10,224 bases of DNA from the NCBI GenBank assembly GCA_019237515.1, contig JAFAGX010000043.1, positions 1 through 10,224 on the forward strand, read 5' to 3'. This stretch comes from Acidobacteriaceae bacterium (lineage in GTDB: Bacteria > Acidobacteriota > Terriglobia > Terriglobales > SbA1). Within the stretch, counting starts at the first letter, position 1; every line of letters begins with the position of its first letter. This document shows positions 1 to 6,539 of this stretch, piece by piece. Below the pieces are notes generated by a model. The model made no database searches, had not been told where the DNA came from, and was given only the letters and a program-made list of their open reading frames with translations. The position numbers and the translations under genes were made by a program.

Positions 1-1798
1 GCAAATCACGAGCGGCCACCGCATCGACCACCCTTAATTTGGCCAAACCTTCGGAGTAAAGCCTTGTGGCTTCGGTGTTCGACGGCAAGGAGGCTCGAAC
101 CACTGCGGCTTCGTCTGACGTCACTTCGCCGATTCCCAGCTTGCGCCGAAGATCCGCTCCGGCTCGAGTAGCGACGTCGTCGAGATCACGCTCTCCGCCC
201 TTTTCTGAGATGGTCGCAGCAATCTCGCCAGTCTTGGTATTCTGCAACCAAAGATCGATACGCACTTGGGAGTCTGATCCAGTTCCCTGGTCCAGGTACG
301 ACCCAAGCACGACATAGTCGCTTCCCAAGTAGTCGCGGAGACGCCGCAGCGTATCGCTGGCCAGCGTTTGCTTCCCAGTCAGACCTAAGTCGGTGCTGGC
401 ACGCGTGATGTTTTCGCCGGGAAACGTGCGGAGCTTGCCTCCAACCGCCAACTCCGTGGTCAGCATCTCCGGCAACGCAGTGGAAACCCATTCGGTATCA
501 ACTTTGCCTGAAAGGTTTTGGAATGGGAGCACAGCAATGGATGGACGCATCGGAATTGTTGGCTGCATGCTTGCAGTGGTCTCAACATTGATGGGTATGG
601 GTTGATGAATTCGCGAGAGACCAACAACGCCGGCTCCGATCAGAACTGCGATTGCCGCCAGCACACCCAACCTGCGGCGGGGCTCCAGCTTTGGAAGCCA
701 GCCACGCTCTTCTCGAAGCGCTTCCGCGACTGTATCGCCGTTCTGAAAACGACGTTTAGGGTTGCGTTCAAGGCACTTCAGAATAATGGATTCCCAATGA
801 CGATCCACATCGGAAACAACCGCTCTTGGCGGTTTCGGGTCCTCCTTGATGCGTCGCACCGCCATGGAAAGCGGGGTAGTGTCCTCGAATGCTCGCGTAC
901 CTGTGAGCATCTGGTAAAAGACCAACCCGAGCGAATAGACATCCGATGCTGGGCTCAGCTCTTTCCCTTCTACTTGCTCTGGGGACATGTACGCTGGAGT
1001 GCCAATTATTTCTCCAGTGCCCGTGACTGAGGGTCCGAGGGTCAGGTCGCGGTTGGAGTGTAGAGCCAAGCCGAAGTCCGTGATTACCGCCCGAAGCCCT
1101 TTCGCACCTGGCACCAGCAAAACGTTACCGGGTTTGAAATCCCGGTGCAGAACACCGGCTGCATGCGCTGCTCCGAGCCCTAAGGCCATCTGCAGCGCGA
1201 TGGCGCGGGCTTGCTCTTCCGTCAGCCGCGGTTGCCGGCGAAGAAGGTCTGCCAAGGTTTCACCTTCGAGCAGTTCCATGGCAACAAAAGCGAGGGGGAG
1301 AGAGCTCGAACCCGTAGCTGACTTCGGATTGTGCCGGAACAAATCGAAAATGCGGCAGACATTGGGATGGGTGACCTTGCGCGCCAGCTGCACCTCTCTC
1401 TTGAAGCGATCCAGAGCCTTCGGATCATCCAGCAGTTCGCTGCGAATGAACTTCAACGCAACGCGGTCCTGCAATTCAAGATCTTGAGCTTCATACACCT
1501 CGCCCATGCCACCGCGAGCGAGGAAACGAATGATGCGAAAGCGGTCGGCGACGAAATCTCCGGCGGAAAGGCTTTGATTCTCTGGTTTTGGCACAGGTGC
1601 GAAACCAACCGCTACTGCTGTCCGGGAAAGGAATCCGCCCGATTCGACGTGATGGGCCAGCAGGCGCTCGACTTCGCCGCGCACGGCAGGATCCTGCGCG
1701 GCCCCTGCAACGAAGGAATTCCGCTCGGAAGGATTTCTCTCGAGCGCAATTTCAAACAGCGCTTTGACGTTCTCCCATTGCTGCGGCGTCAATTCCAT
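1..1798 (-). CDS. Membrane-anchored Ser/Thr protein kinase with TolB-like and TPR sensor half (partial, C-terminus off the left edge)
   Basis: The reading frame is open from ATG 1798 to the window edge (599 codons, no stop). It is a Hanks-type (PknB-like) kinase that transfers phosphate from ATP to Ser/Thr of unknown targets. Visible motifs: glycine loop RGGMGEVY (95-102), catalytic Lys116, C-helix Glu135, HRD at 218-220 with Lys222 and Asn225, DFG at 241-243, GTPAYMSPE at 266-274 and DVYSLG at 286-291. All catalytic residues are present, so it should be active. The N-terminal 80 residues (start MELTPQQWENVK) match the helical leader common in acidobacterial kinases. One membrane segment lies at about 377-395, placing the kinase in the cytoplasm and the rest outside. 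After it, SIAVLPFQNLSG (420-431) opens a TolB/FlgO-like region to about 545, and RLYSEGLAKLR near the end looks like the start of TPR repeats. The start overlaps the upstream sigma gene by 47 bp in another frame; AAAGAG lies 4 bases ahead as a weak SD. The kinase call is firm; the sensor half is inferred. Confidence 0.93.
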   Translation of the reverse strand, partial: MELTPQQWENVKALFEIALERNPSERNSFVAGAAQDPAVRGEVERLLAHHVESGGFLSRTAVAVGFAPVPKPENQSLSAGDFVADRFRIIRFLARGGMGEVYEAQDLELQDRVALKFIRSELLDDPKALDRFKREVQLARKVTHPNVCRIFDLFRHNPKSATGSSSLPLAFVAMELLEGETLADLLRRQPRLTEEQARAIALQMALGLGAAHAAGVLHRDFKPGNVLLVPGAKGLRAVITDFGLALHSNRDLTLGPSVTGTGEIIGTPAYMSPEQVEGKELSPASDVYSLGLVFYQMLTGTRAFEDTTPLSMAVRRIKEDPKPPRAVVSDVDRHWESIILKCLERNPKRRFQNGDTVAEALREERGWLPKLEPRRRLGVLAAIAVLIGAGVVGLSRIHQPIPINVETTASMQPTIPMRPSIAVLPFQNLSGKVDTEWVSTALPEMLTTELAVGGKLRTFPGENITRASTDLGLTGKQTLASDTLRRLRDYLGSDYVVLGSYLDQGTGSDSQVRIDLWLQNTKTGEIAATISEKGGERDLDDVATRAGADLRRKLGIGEVTSDEAAVVRASLPSNTEATRLYSEGLAKLRVVDAVAARDL

Positions 1799-2360
1799 GG
1801 CGCTCTTTCAAATCGGCGTAGAGCCAGGCTTTGGCTACGCTCCAATCACGCTTGACGGTCTTGGGGGAGACTCCAAGCACTTGGGCAGCTTCATCGACGT
1901 TCAATCCGCCGAAGAAACGCAATTCAACCACACGCGCCTGGCGGGGATCAACTTTCGCCAGGCGATCCAGAGAGTCATCCACCGCAAGCTGTTCGTCGGC
2001 CTGCTGTTCTGAAAATATGAATGCTTCATCGAGAGAAATCTTTTGCTGCTCGCCCCCGCGCTTTTGCCTCTTCTGACCGCGCGCGTGATCGATCAGTATC
2101 CGGCGCATCAACTGCGCCGCCACTCCAAAAAAATGGGATCGATTTTGCCAGTTGGTGGAACGTTGCTCTATCAGCTTCAGGTACGCTTCGTGCACCAGTG
2201 CAGTCGGTTGCAGCGTATGATCAACCCGCTCTCTCCGCATGTAGCTCGCCGCCAGCCTGCGCAGTTCACCGTAGACGATCGGGATCAGCTTTGAGGCAGC
2301 GCCTTCTTCCCCCCGCGTGAGGGCTGACAGCAGCAGCGTCACTTCTTCATTCTCGGCCAT
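1752..2360 (-). CDS. ECF-like RNA polymerase sigma factor (TIGR02999 / sigma70-ECF type)
   Basis: A 202-residue protein built as region 2 plus region 4 only, the usual size for this group. Region 2 (about 20-95) carries LQPTALVHEAYLKL (50-63) and RSHFFGVAAQLMRRILIDHAR (74-94), both typical of the TIGR02999 subfamily. Region 4 (about 135-185) carries VELRFFGGL (145-153) and the helix-turn-helix LGVSPKTVKRDW (162-173), which should read the -35 element. It would direct RNA polymerase to a set of promoters that cannot be deduced here. No anti-sigma factor adjoins it. Instead a Ser/Thr kinase gene starts inside its last 47 bp, a pairing often seen in Acidobacteria and Planctomycetes, where the kinase is suspected to control the sigma factor. 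The ATG has no evident SD; the start was chosen because the N-terminus fits the family. Family call secure, physiological role unknown. Confidence 0.9.
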   Translation of the reverse strand: MAENEEVTLLLSALTRGEEGAASKLIPIVYGELRRLAASYMRRERVDHTLQPTALVHEAYLKLIEQRSTNWQNRSHFFGVAAQLMRRILIDHARGQKRQKRGGEQQKISLDEAFIFSEQQADEQLAVDDSLDRLAKVDPRQARVVELRFFGGLNVDEAAQVLGVSPKTVKRDWSVAKAWLYADLKERHGIDAAAMGERQSAV

Positions 2361-2497
2361 ACAGCGAGCACCAATTCTACGCCGGATAATGCGCTATCTC
2401 ACTTGTTTTTCGGCCGAATCAAGCGCAAAATTCAGCATCTGCTGGGGCAACTTCCTCGAAGTTGTAAATCACAGATCGTGGTCGGGGCACGGAATTG
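2361..2497. other. Divergent intergenic region between sigma factor and MFS transporter
   Basis: These 137 bp separate the two head-to-head genes and must hold both promoters if each gene is transcribed from its own site. I see no convincing -35/-10 pair, no clear SD for either gene and no strong palindrome. An alternative-sigma promoter (for example one used by the neighbouring sigma factor) could lie here, but nothing in the sequence identifies one. Confidence 0.5.
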
Positions 2498-3766
2498 ATG
2501 CAAACAGTGTCTGAATCGCGGATGGACCGCACCATTCCCTTCTGGCTGGTGTTGCTGACCATTTCCATTCTGATTAACTACATCGATCGGGGAAACCTTG
2601 CAGTTGCGGCACCGCTGCTCAAGGATGAACTCCATCTCACCAATACCCAAGTGGGCGTGTTGATCACGGCGTTTTTCTGGACCTACACCGCAGTGCTCGC
2701 GGTTAGCGGATGGATCGTGGATCGTCTGAACGTTAATTGGGTGCTGGCGGCCGGATTTGCTCTCTGGTCACTGGCGACAGCGGCAACCGGTCTGGTTCAC
2801 GGCTTTGGCTTGCTACTGGCATTTCGCATGCTTTTAGGATTGGGAGAATCCGTTGCGTTCCCGTCATACAGCAAGATGATCGCGTTGAATGTGCCCCAAC
2901 AGCACCGGGGCATTGCCAATGCCATGATCATCAGCGGCATGAGCCTGGGGCCTGCTGTCGGGACTTATGGGTGCGGTATCTCCATGGCGCATTACGGCTG
3001 GCGCCCGGTCTTTATCGTCATCGGTTTGGCAAGTCTCATTTGGCTTTTGCCGTGGATGAGCTTCATGCCAGATACCGTTCTGACTCGCAGCGGCTCGTCA
3101 AGCAGCGTGTCAACGATGAGAGTGCTGCGCGAACGAAACTTCTGGGCGACAGCTGTGGGGCAGTTCTGCTGCAATTATCCCTTTTACTTCTTGATTGTAT
3201 GGCTGCCGCTGTACCTGGTGCGCGAGCGGCACTTCACCATGCAGCAAATGGCGAAGGAGGCGGCTCTTTACTACATTCTCTACGCTGTGGTTTCACCTAT
3301 TGTTGGCTGGACCGCAGATCATTTCGTTCGCCGGGGCGCCGAGATCACTGTCGTGCGCAAAGCCGCCATGGGCACGGGACACGCGCTAGTCGCCGCCGGG
3401 GTTCTGGCGTGCGGCGCTGCTGATTCCCGAATTTCCTTCGCCGGTCTCGCGGTGATGGGCATCGGCTCCGGCTTCGTCGGACCAAACATTTATGTTTTCG
3501 CCCAAACCCTCGCCGGGCCATCAATGGCCGGCAAGTGGACGGGACTGCAGACTTGTGTGGCTAACCTCGCTGGGGTTGTCGTGGGTCCGCTCACCGGTTG
3601 GATTGTGGATCGCACGGGACGGTTCGGCGCAGCCTTTTCCGTGTGCGCGGCGATTGAAGTGTTTGGCGGAATCTGTTGGGTACTGCTGGTCGGACGTTTG
3701 CAACAAACTGCATGGCCAAGTGAACCAGAACTCTCCGCTGTCGGGGTTGCCACCGAGGCGACTTGA
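2498..3766 (+). CDS. MFS transporter, anion:cation symporter (ACS) type, probably for a sugar acid or similar organic anion
   Basis: A 422-residue, strongly hydrophobic protein with a pattern fitting 12 membrane helices, the usual size for ACS-family members such as glucarate, hexuronate or phthalate carriers. Family marks: NYIDRGNLAVAAP at the end of helix 1 (27-39), the loop 2-3 motif-A remnant GWIVDRLNVNW (71-81), and RMLLGLGESVAFP in helix 4 (110-122), where ACS carriers typically have RxxLGxGE(A/S)xxxP. A long cytoplasmic loop lies near the middle, before helix 7. It would import its substrate with a cation across the inner membrane. The substrate cannot be told, because no catabolic genes adjoin it. 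Start: ATG 2498 is preceded at once by TTG 2495 in frame, and ATG 2522 is a further option; none has a good SD. It stands alone, divergent from the sigma factor gene. Confidence 0.88.
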   Translation: MQTVSESRMDRTIPFWLVLLTISILINYIDRGNLAVAAPLLKDELHLTNTQVGVLITAFFWTYTAVLAVSGWIVDRLNVNWVLAAGFALWSLATAATGLVHGFGLLLAFRMLLGLGESVAFPSYSKMIALNVPQQHRGIANAMIISGMSLGPAVGTYGCGISMAHYGWRPVFIVIGLASLIWLLPWMSFMPDTVLTRSGSSSSVSTMRVLRERNFWATAVGQFCCNYPFYFLIVWLPLYLVRERHFTMQQMAKEAALYYILYAVVSPIVGWTADHFVRRGAEITVVRKAAMGTGHALVAAGVLACGAADSRISFAGLAVMGIGSGFVGPNIYVFAQTLAGPSMAGKWTGLQTCVANLAGVVVGPLTGWIVDRTGRFGAAFSVCAAIEVFGGICWVLLVGRLQQTAWPSEPELSAVGVATEAT

Positions 3767-3996
3767 TCGTCTCGTCTTCATTCCACTTCAAACAGCGGGT
3801 CCAACGTTAGTCTGGATACGCGTCGCCCGGATCATAAAGACGCCGGCGGCGCTGCATTGATCCCGGAATCCGGCGCGAATCTACTCCTAAAGAAACCATT
3901 TGACCCCTTCTGCAGCCCTTTGTCGCGCTACCTGATGAGAGCAGTTTCGGGGCGGGAGGCAGATTGGCCTACTTGACCGAAGAAGCTACCCCAAAA

Positions 3997-4004
3997 AAGG
4001 AGAG
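3997..4004 (+). promoter_or_regulatory. Strong ribosome binding site of the secreted metalloprotease-like gene
   Basis: AAGGAGAG lies 4 bases before ATG 4009. It decides the start against an in-frame TTG at 3964, which has no SD and would put 15 polar residues before the signal peptide. Confidence 0.85.
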
Positions 4005-4008
4005 TTCT

Positions 4009-4884
4009 ATGAAACCACAGAATCTTTCAATTCTTGCCGTGCTGCTGATGACCATGGTGGGCAGCCTATTCACATCTGCCGCCCGCGCAGAAACCAATAA
4101 TGGCGTAACCTGTGGTCTTTTCGACGGCATCGATGAACCTGGCGCCATCCACTGGCCCGTGAACGGAAATCTCTACTATTGCGGTGATACTCCCTCCCCT
4201 GATGCCGCCGGCGTCAGCGTAGTGTGGAACGCGTCCCAGGGTTCGACCGGCCAGGTTGTCGGAAAGCAAGTGGTTCCCTTTCTCCGTCAGGTCTCTACAA
4301 AAACAGGCGTTGAGGTCTACGTGTTCGGAACCATCGCCGACTTCAACAAATATTTTGGCACCAGTCTCACGCCGCCGCCGGGCACGGATGCCGCCGGGCT
4401 GACTACCAAACCCGGCCAACTTCCTAATCATGCTGGACCCGTGACTGCAATCTTCCAGCATGCGGCCTCAATCAATACCAGTCCGTCGCGTCTGCTGATG
4501 ATCGCACAAACTACGAACCATGAAATGGGACATGAGATGGATCGTTACTACAAATACCCCAGCACGCACTCGGCGAACTATCTGAATGCGGTGAACCTGG
4601 ATATCGCTTATCTGAACAAGCAAACCTGTCTCGGCGTATTTGGGGGATCCGGACTTACGACAGCGCAACTCCAGCAGGTCTGCTCTCTCAGTATGACCAA
4701 TTGGAAGCGGATGCAACACCTCTGGCCTTACGACACTAGCGCGGACGAGTTCTTCGCCAATGTCTTCGCTGCGCAGTCGCCGAGTGGGTGCGTCAACGAG
4801 CCGCTGGGAGTAATCATTAACAACCACTTCACATACACCATCAGCTACGAGCACGGATTGCGGACAGGAACCGGAACACCGTAG
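4009..4884 (+). CDS. Secreted putative zinc metalloprotease (HExxH plus EFFA motif), family not recognised
   Basis: A 291-residue protein. ATG 4009 was chosen because AAGGAGAG (3997-4004) lies 4 bases ahead and the protein then begins with a clean Sec signal peptide: MKPQN, a hydrophobic stretch (6-23) and a probable cleavage after AARA (24-27). Mature residues 28-291 would be exported. His171-Glu172-Met-Gly-His175 is an HExxH zinc site, followed by Asp178. Much later DEFFANVFA (246-254) offers Glu247 as a third zinc ligand. HExGHxxD with a downstream EFFA-type glutamate recalls gluzincins of the anthrax lethal factor-like (M34/ATLF) fold, but the spacing is longer and the rest is unlike anything I recognise. 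Five cysteines remain in the mature part, so disulfides are possible. The gene stands alone, with its own strong SD and terminator. A catalytic role is inferred from two motifs only; substrate unknown. Confidence 0.72.
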   Translation: MKPQNLSILAVLLMTMVGSLFTSAARAETNNGVTCGLFDGIDEPGAIHWPVNGNLYYCGDTPSPDAAGVSVVWNASQGSTGQVVGKQVVPFLRQVSTKTGVEVYVFGTIADFNKYFGTSLTPPPGTDAAGLTTKPGQLPNHAGPVTAIFQHAASINTSPSRLLMIAQTTNHEMGHEMDRYYKYPSTHSANYLNAVNLDIAYLNKQTCLGVFGGSGLTTAQLQQVCSLSMTNWKRMQHLWPYDTSADEFFANVFAAQSPSGCVNEPLGVIINNHFTYTISYEHGLRTGTGTP

Positions 4885-4908
4885 CAGCAACCGGAGGCAG
4901 TAACCTGG

Positions 4909-4938
4909 AATGCGGGCGCGCTCGGCGCCCGCATTTTT
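4909..4938 (+). terminator. Intrinsic (Rho-independent) terminator after the metalloprotease-like gene
   Basis: ATGCGGGCGC (4910-4919) and GCGCCCGCAT (4925-4934) are perfect inverted repeats around a 5-base loop. One more A-T pair extends the stem to 11 bp, and it runs straight into a T-run (4934-4938). It begins 25 bases after the stop codon. It should end the metalloprotease-like transcript and insulate the arg operon, whose promoter starts about 40 bases downstream. Confidence 0.9.
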
Positions 4939-4980
4939 GTTAGGGTCGTTCTTCAACACACCCCAGCTCAGGATTTTCTC

Positions 4981-5008
4981 TTGACATCCTCGCTCATCAC
5001 CGTAAGAT
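4981..5008 (+). promoter_or_regulatory. Probable sigma-70-type promoter of the arg operon
   Basis: TTGACA (4981-4986) is a perfect -35 hexamer. TAAGAT (5003-5008) follows after 16 bp and matches 4 of 6 consensus -10 bases. Transcription would start near 5015, leaving a leader of about 35 bases before the argR start. The position between the upstream terminator and the operon fits. The -10 is only moderate. Confidence 0.65.
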
Positions 5009-5032
5009 AGAAAAACATATTTATGCAAGATG

Positions 5033-5057
5033 ATGAATAATTATTCATGATGAATAA
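5033..5057. promoter_or_regulatory. ARG box operator: perfect palindrome plus a third half-site, on the argR start codon
   Basis: ATGAATAATTATTCAT (5033-5048) is a perfect 16-bp palindrome whose core, TGAAT-AATT-ATTCA, is the textbook ArgR binding consensus. One base later ATGAATAA (5050-5057) repeats the left arm, so TTATTCAT (5041-5048) can pair with either side. The sites lie downstream of the predicted promoter and cover the argR start codon (5047 or 5050). Bound ArgR with arginine would block elongation or start-codon access and repress the whole operon, including argR itself. A full second box at the usual 3-bp spacing is not evident on either side. Confidence 0.88.
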
Positions 5058-5493
5058 AAGCCTGCGGCATAGGGCAATTCTGGATGTGCTCCAGCAGGGG
5101 CCGGTTGCGAGTCAGGAAGATTTGCAACGAGCCCTCCGCAAGCGGGGCTTTAAGGTGGGGCAAGCGACACTCTCCCGGGACATCCGGGAACTGAACCTGA
5201 TCAAGGGTTCTCACGGGTACTCGTTACCTCAGGCGGAGAATTCAACATTACTGACGTTGCCTCCAGTGTCGCGCCTCGTTCGGGAATTTGTCCTGGATGC
5301 ACGTGCAGCGCAAAACCTGCTGGTGGTCAAAACCATCGTGGGCAGCGCGCAACCTGTGGCCGCGGCACTCGACGGCGAAGAGTGGCCGGAGACGGTGGGC
5401 ACAATCGCGGGAGACGATACGATCTTGATCGTTTGCCCGGACAAACAAGGAGCGAAGAAACTGGCGAACCGAATTGAGGAGATGCTGGCTTGA
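5050..5493 (+). CDS. argR: Arginine repressor ArgR
   Basis: A 147-residue protein, the normal ArgR/AhrC length. The N-terminal winged helix-turn-helix (1-60) includes GQATLSRDIRELNLIK (37-52), with the recognition-helix Ser42-Arg43 conserved in the family. The C-terminal oligomerisation and arginine-binding domain (about 75-147) carries GTIAGDDT (117-124), whose two aspartates (122-123) bind arginine in known ArgR hexamers. It binds ARG boxes when charged with arginine, repressing biosynthesis; in some bacteria it also activates catabolism. ATG 5050 gives MNKSLRHR, which aligns with AhrC-type N-termini; ATG 5047 just before it is equally possible. No SD is visible ahead of either, and an ARG box covers the start. 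Its stop overlaps the argC start (TTGA, 5490-5493), so it is the first gene of the arginine operon and probably autoregulated. Confidence 0.95.
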   Translation: MNKSLRHRAILDVLQQGPVASQEDLQRALRKRGFKVGQATLSRDIRELNLIKGSHGYSLPQAENSTLLTLPPVSRLVREFVLDARAAQNLLVVKTIVGSAQPVAAALDGEEWPETVGTIAGDDTILIVCPDKQGAKKLANRIEEMLA

Positions 5494-6539
5494 TTCCCGG
5501 AAAACTCAGCACGGCCATTCTAGGAGCAACCGGCTATTCCGGTCTCGAACTTACGCGGATCCTCACGCGTCATCCGCGGTTGAAAAGTCCGCTGCTGTTG
5601 CGTCGCTCTGCGGAAAGCTGCACTCCCGCTTCGCTGGCGGAGATCTTCCCTGCGGTATCCACTAATGGCGGGTATCCTCTGACTCCATTTTCGTGGGACG
5701 AATTGAAGAGGCACGACGTGCAACTGCTGTTTCTCGCTACTCCGCATGAAGTCTCGCGCGCCTTGGTTCCAGAAGCTGTGGCTCGAGGTCTGCGAGTGAT
5801 TGATCTGAGCGGAGCCTGGCGTCTTCGGCAACAACAGCATCTTGCGATTTATGACTTTCGCGATGAAGATGCAGTCTCCGCTGCTCAGTTGACGCAGAAA
5901 GCTGTTTATGGCCTGCCGGAGTTGAATGCGGACCGAATTCCGGAATCTACTCTCATCGCCAACCCTGGTTGCTATGCCACTTCTGTGATTCTGGCGCTCA
6001 CGCCGATTCTGAAGACGGGCCTCGTCGATCAGCAACGTGGCATTGTTAGCGATTCCAAATCAGGGGTCTCGGGCGCTGGCAAGGAACCCAACTCGCGAAC
6101 GCATTTCGTTTCGGTGGCCGACAACCTATCGGCCTATTCGGTTTTTAATCATCGCCATGTCGGAGAAATCGTCGAGCAATTACAGATCGAAACCGGAACG
6201 CTGATGTTTACTCCGCATCTTCTGCCGATTCCGCGGGGCATCCTTTCGACGATTTACGTGCACTTGAATCGAGTGGTGACGGAAGCAGAAGTCGCGACTT
6301 GTTTTCGAAGTTTTTATTCCGGCCGCCACTGGATTCGCATTTTCCGCACTCCCAATTTGCCCCAGATCCAGTTCTCGCTCCACACCAATTACTGTGACAT
6401 CGGATTCTGCCTGGCCGATGATGGGCGTCGAATGGTACTCGTTTGCTGCATCGACAATTTGCTCAAAGGCGCGGCAGGACAGGCGGTGCAGAACATGAAC
6501 CTGATGTACGGATGGAGCGAAGAAGAGGGGCTGCAGTGA
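5490..6539 (+). CDS. argC: N-acetyl-gamma-glutamyl-phosphate reductase
   Basis: A 349-residue cytoplasmic enzyme of normal length that reduces N-acetylglutamyl phosphate to the semialdehyde with NADPH, the third arginine step. The Rossmann motif GATGYSG (12-18) binds NADP. The catalytic cysteine is Cys161 in NPGCYATS (158-165), and HRHVGEI (221-227) supplies the conserved histidine. YGLPELN (140-146) and the C-terminal DNLLKGAAGQAVQNMN (322-337) are family signatures. DLSGAWRL (105-112) replaces the usual DLSADFRL, a mild variant. The start is TTG 5490, with AGGAG (5477-5481) 8 bases ahead; it overlaps the argR stop as TTGA. The stop overlaps argB as GTGA. Expression should follow argR by coupled translation. 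Confidence 0.95.
   Translation: MIPGKLSTAILGATGYSGLELTRILTRHPRLKSPLLLRRSAESCTPASLAEIFPAVSTNGGYPLTPFSWDELKRHDVQLLFLATPHEVSRALVPEAVARGLRVIDLSGAWRLRQQQHLAIYDFRDEDAVSAAQLTQKAVYGLPELNADRIPESTLIANPGCYATSVILALTPILKTGLVDQQRGIVSDSKSGVSGAGKEPNSRTHFVSVADNLSAYSVFNHRHVGEIVEQLQIETGTLMFTPHLLPIPRGILSTIYVHLNRVVTEAEVATCFRSFYSGRHWIRIFRTPNLPQIQFSLHTNYCDIGFCLADDGRRMVLVCCIDNLLKGAAGQAVQNMNLMYGWSEEEGLQ

Noticed and set aside
987..1855. Plus-strand open frames of 166-174 codons across the kinase region
   Set aside because: They are antisense to a continuous kinase frame that holds every catalytic motif.
3862..3874. CCGGA-A-TCCGG inverted repeat in the gap before the metalloprotease-like gene
   Set aside because: It is too short, has no T-run and no second copy; expected by chance in this composition.
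3900..3905. TTGACC as a -35 element for the metalloprotease-like gene
   Set aside because: No acceptable -10 hexamer lies 15-19 bp downstream; the nearest candidate is 23 bp away.
4468..5028. A 186-codon open frame on the minus strand opposite the metalloprotease-like gene
   Set aside because: It crosses the terminator and the arg promoter, has no recognisable domain, and lies against a well-supported plus-strand gene with signal peptide, SD and motifs.
5011..5028. A second ARG box upstream of the palindrome at 3-bp spacing
   Set aside because: Only the right half loosely resembles ATTCA (ATGCA); the left half does not match, so it is not called.
6443..6535. ATG 6443 as the argB start
   Set aside because: It would add 31 residues unlike any acetylglutamate kinase, coded inside the conserved end of argC.
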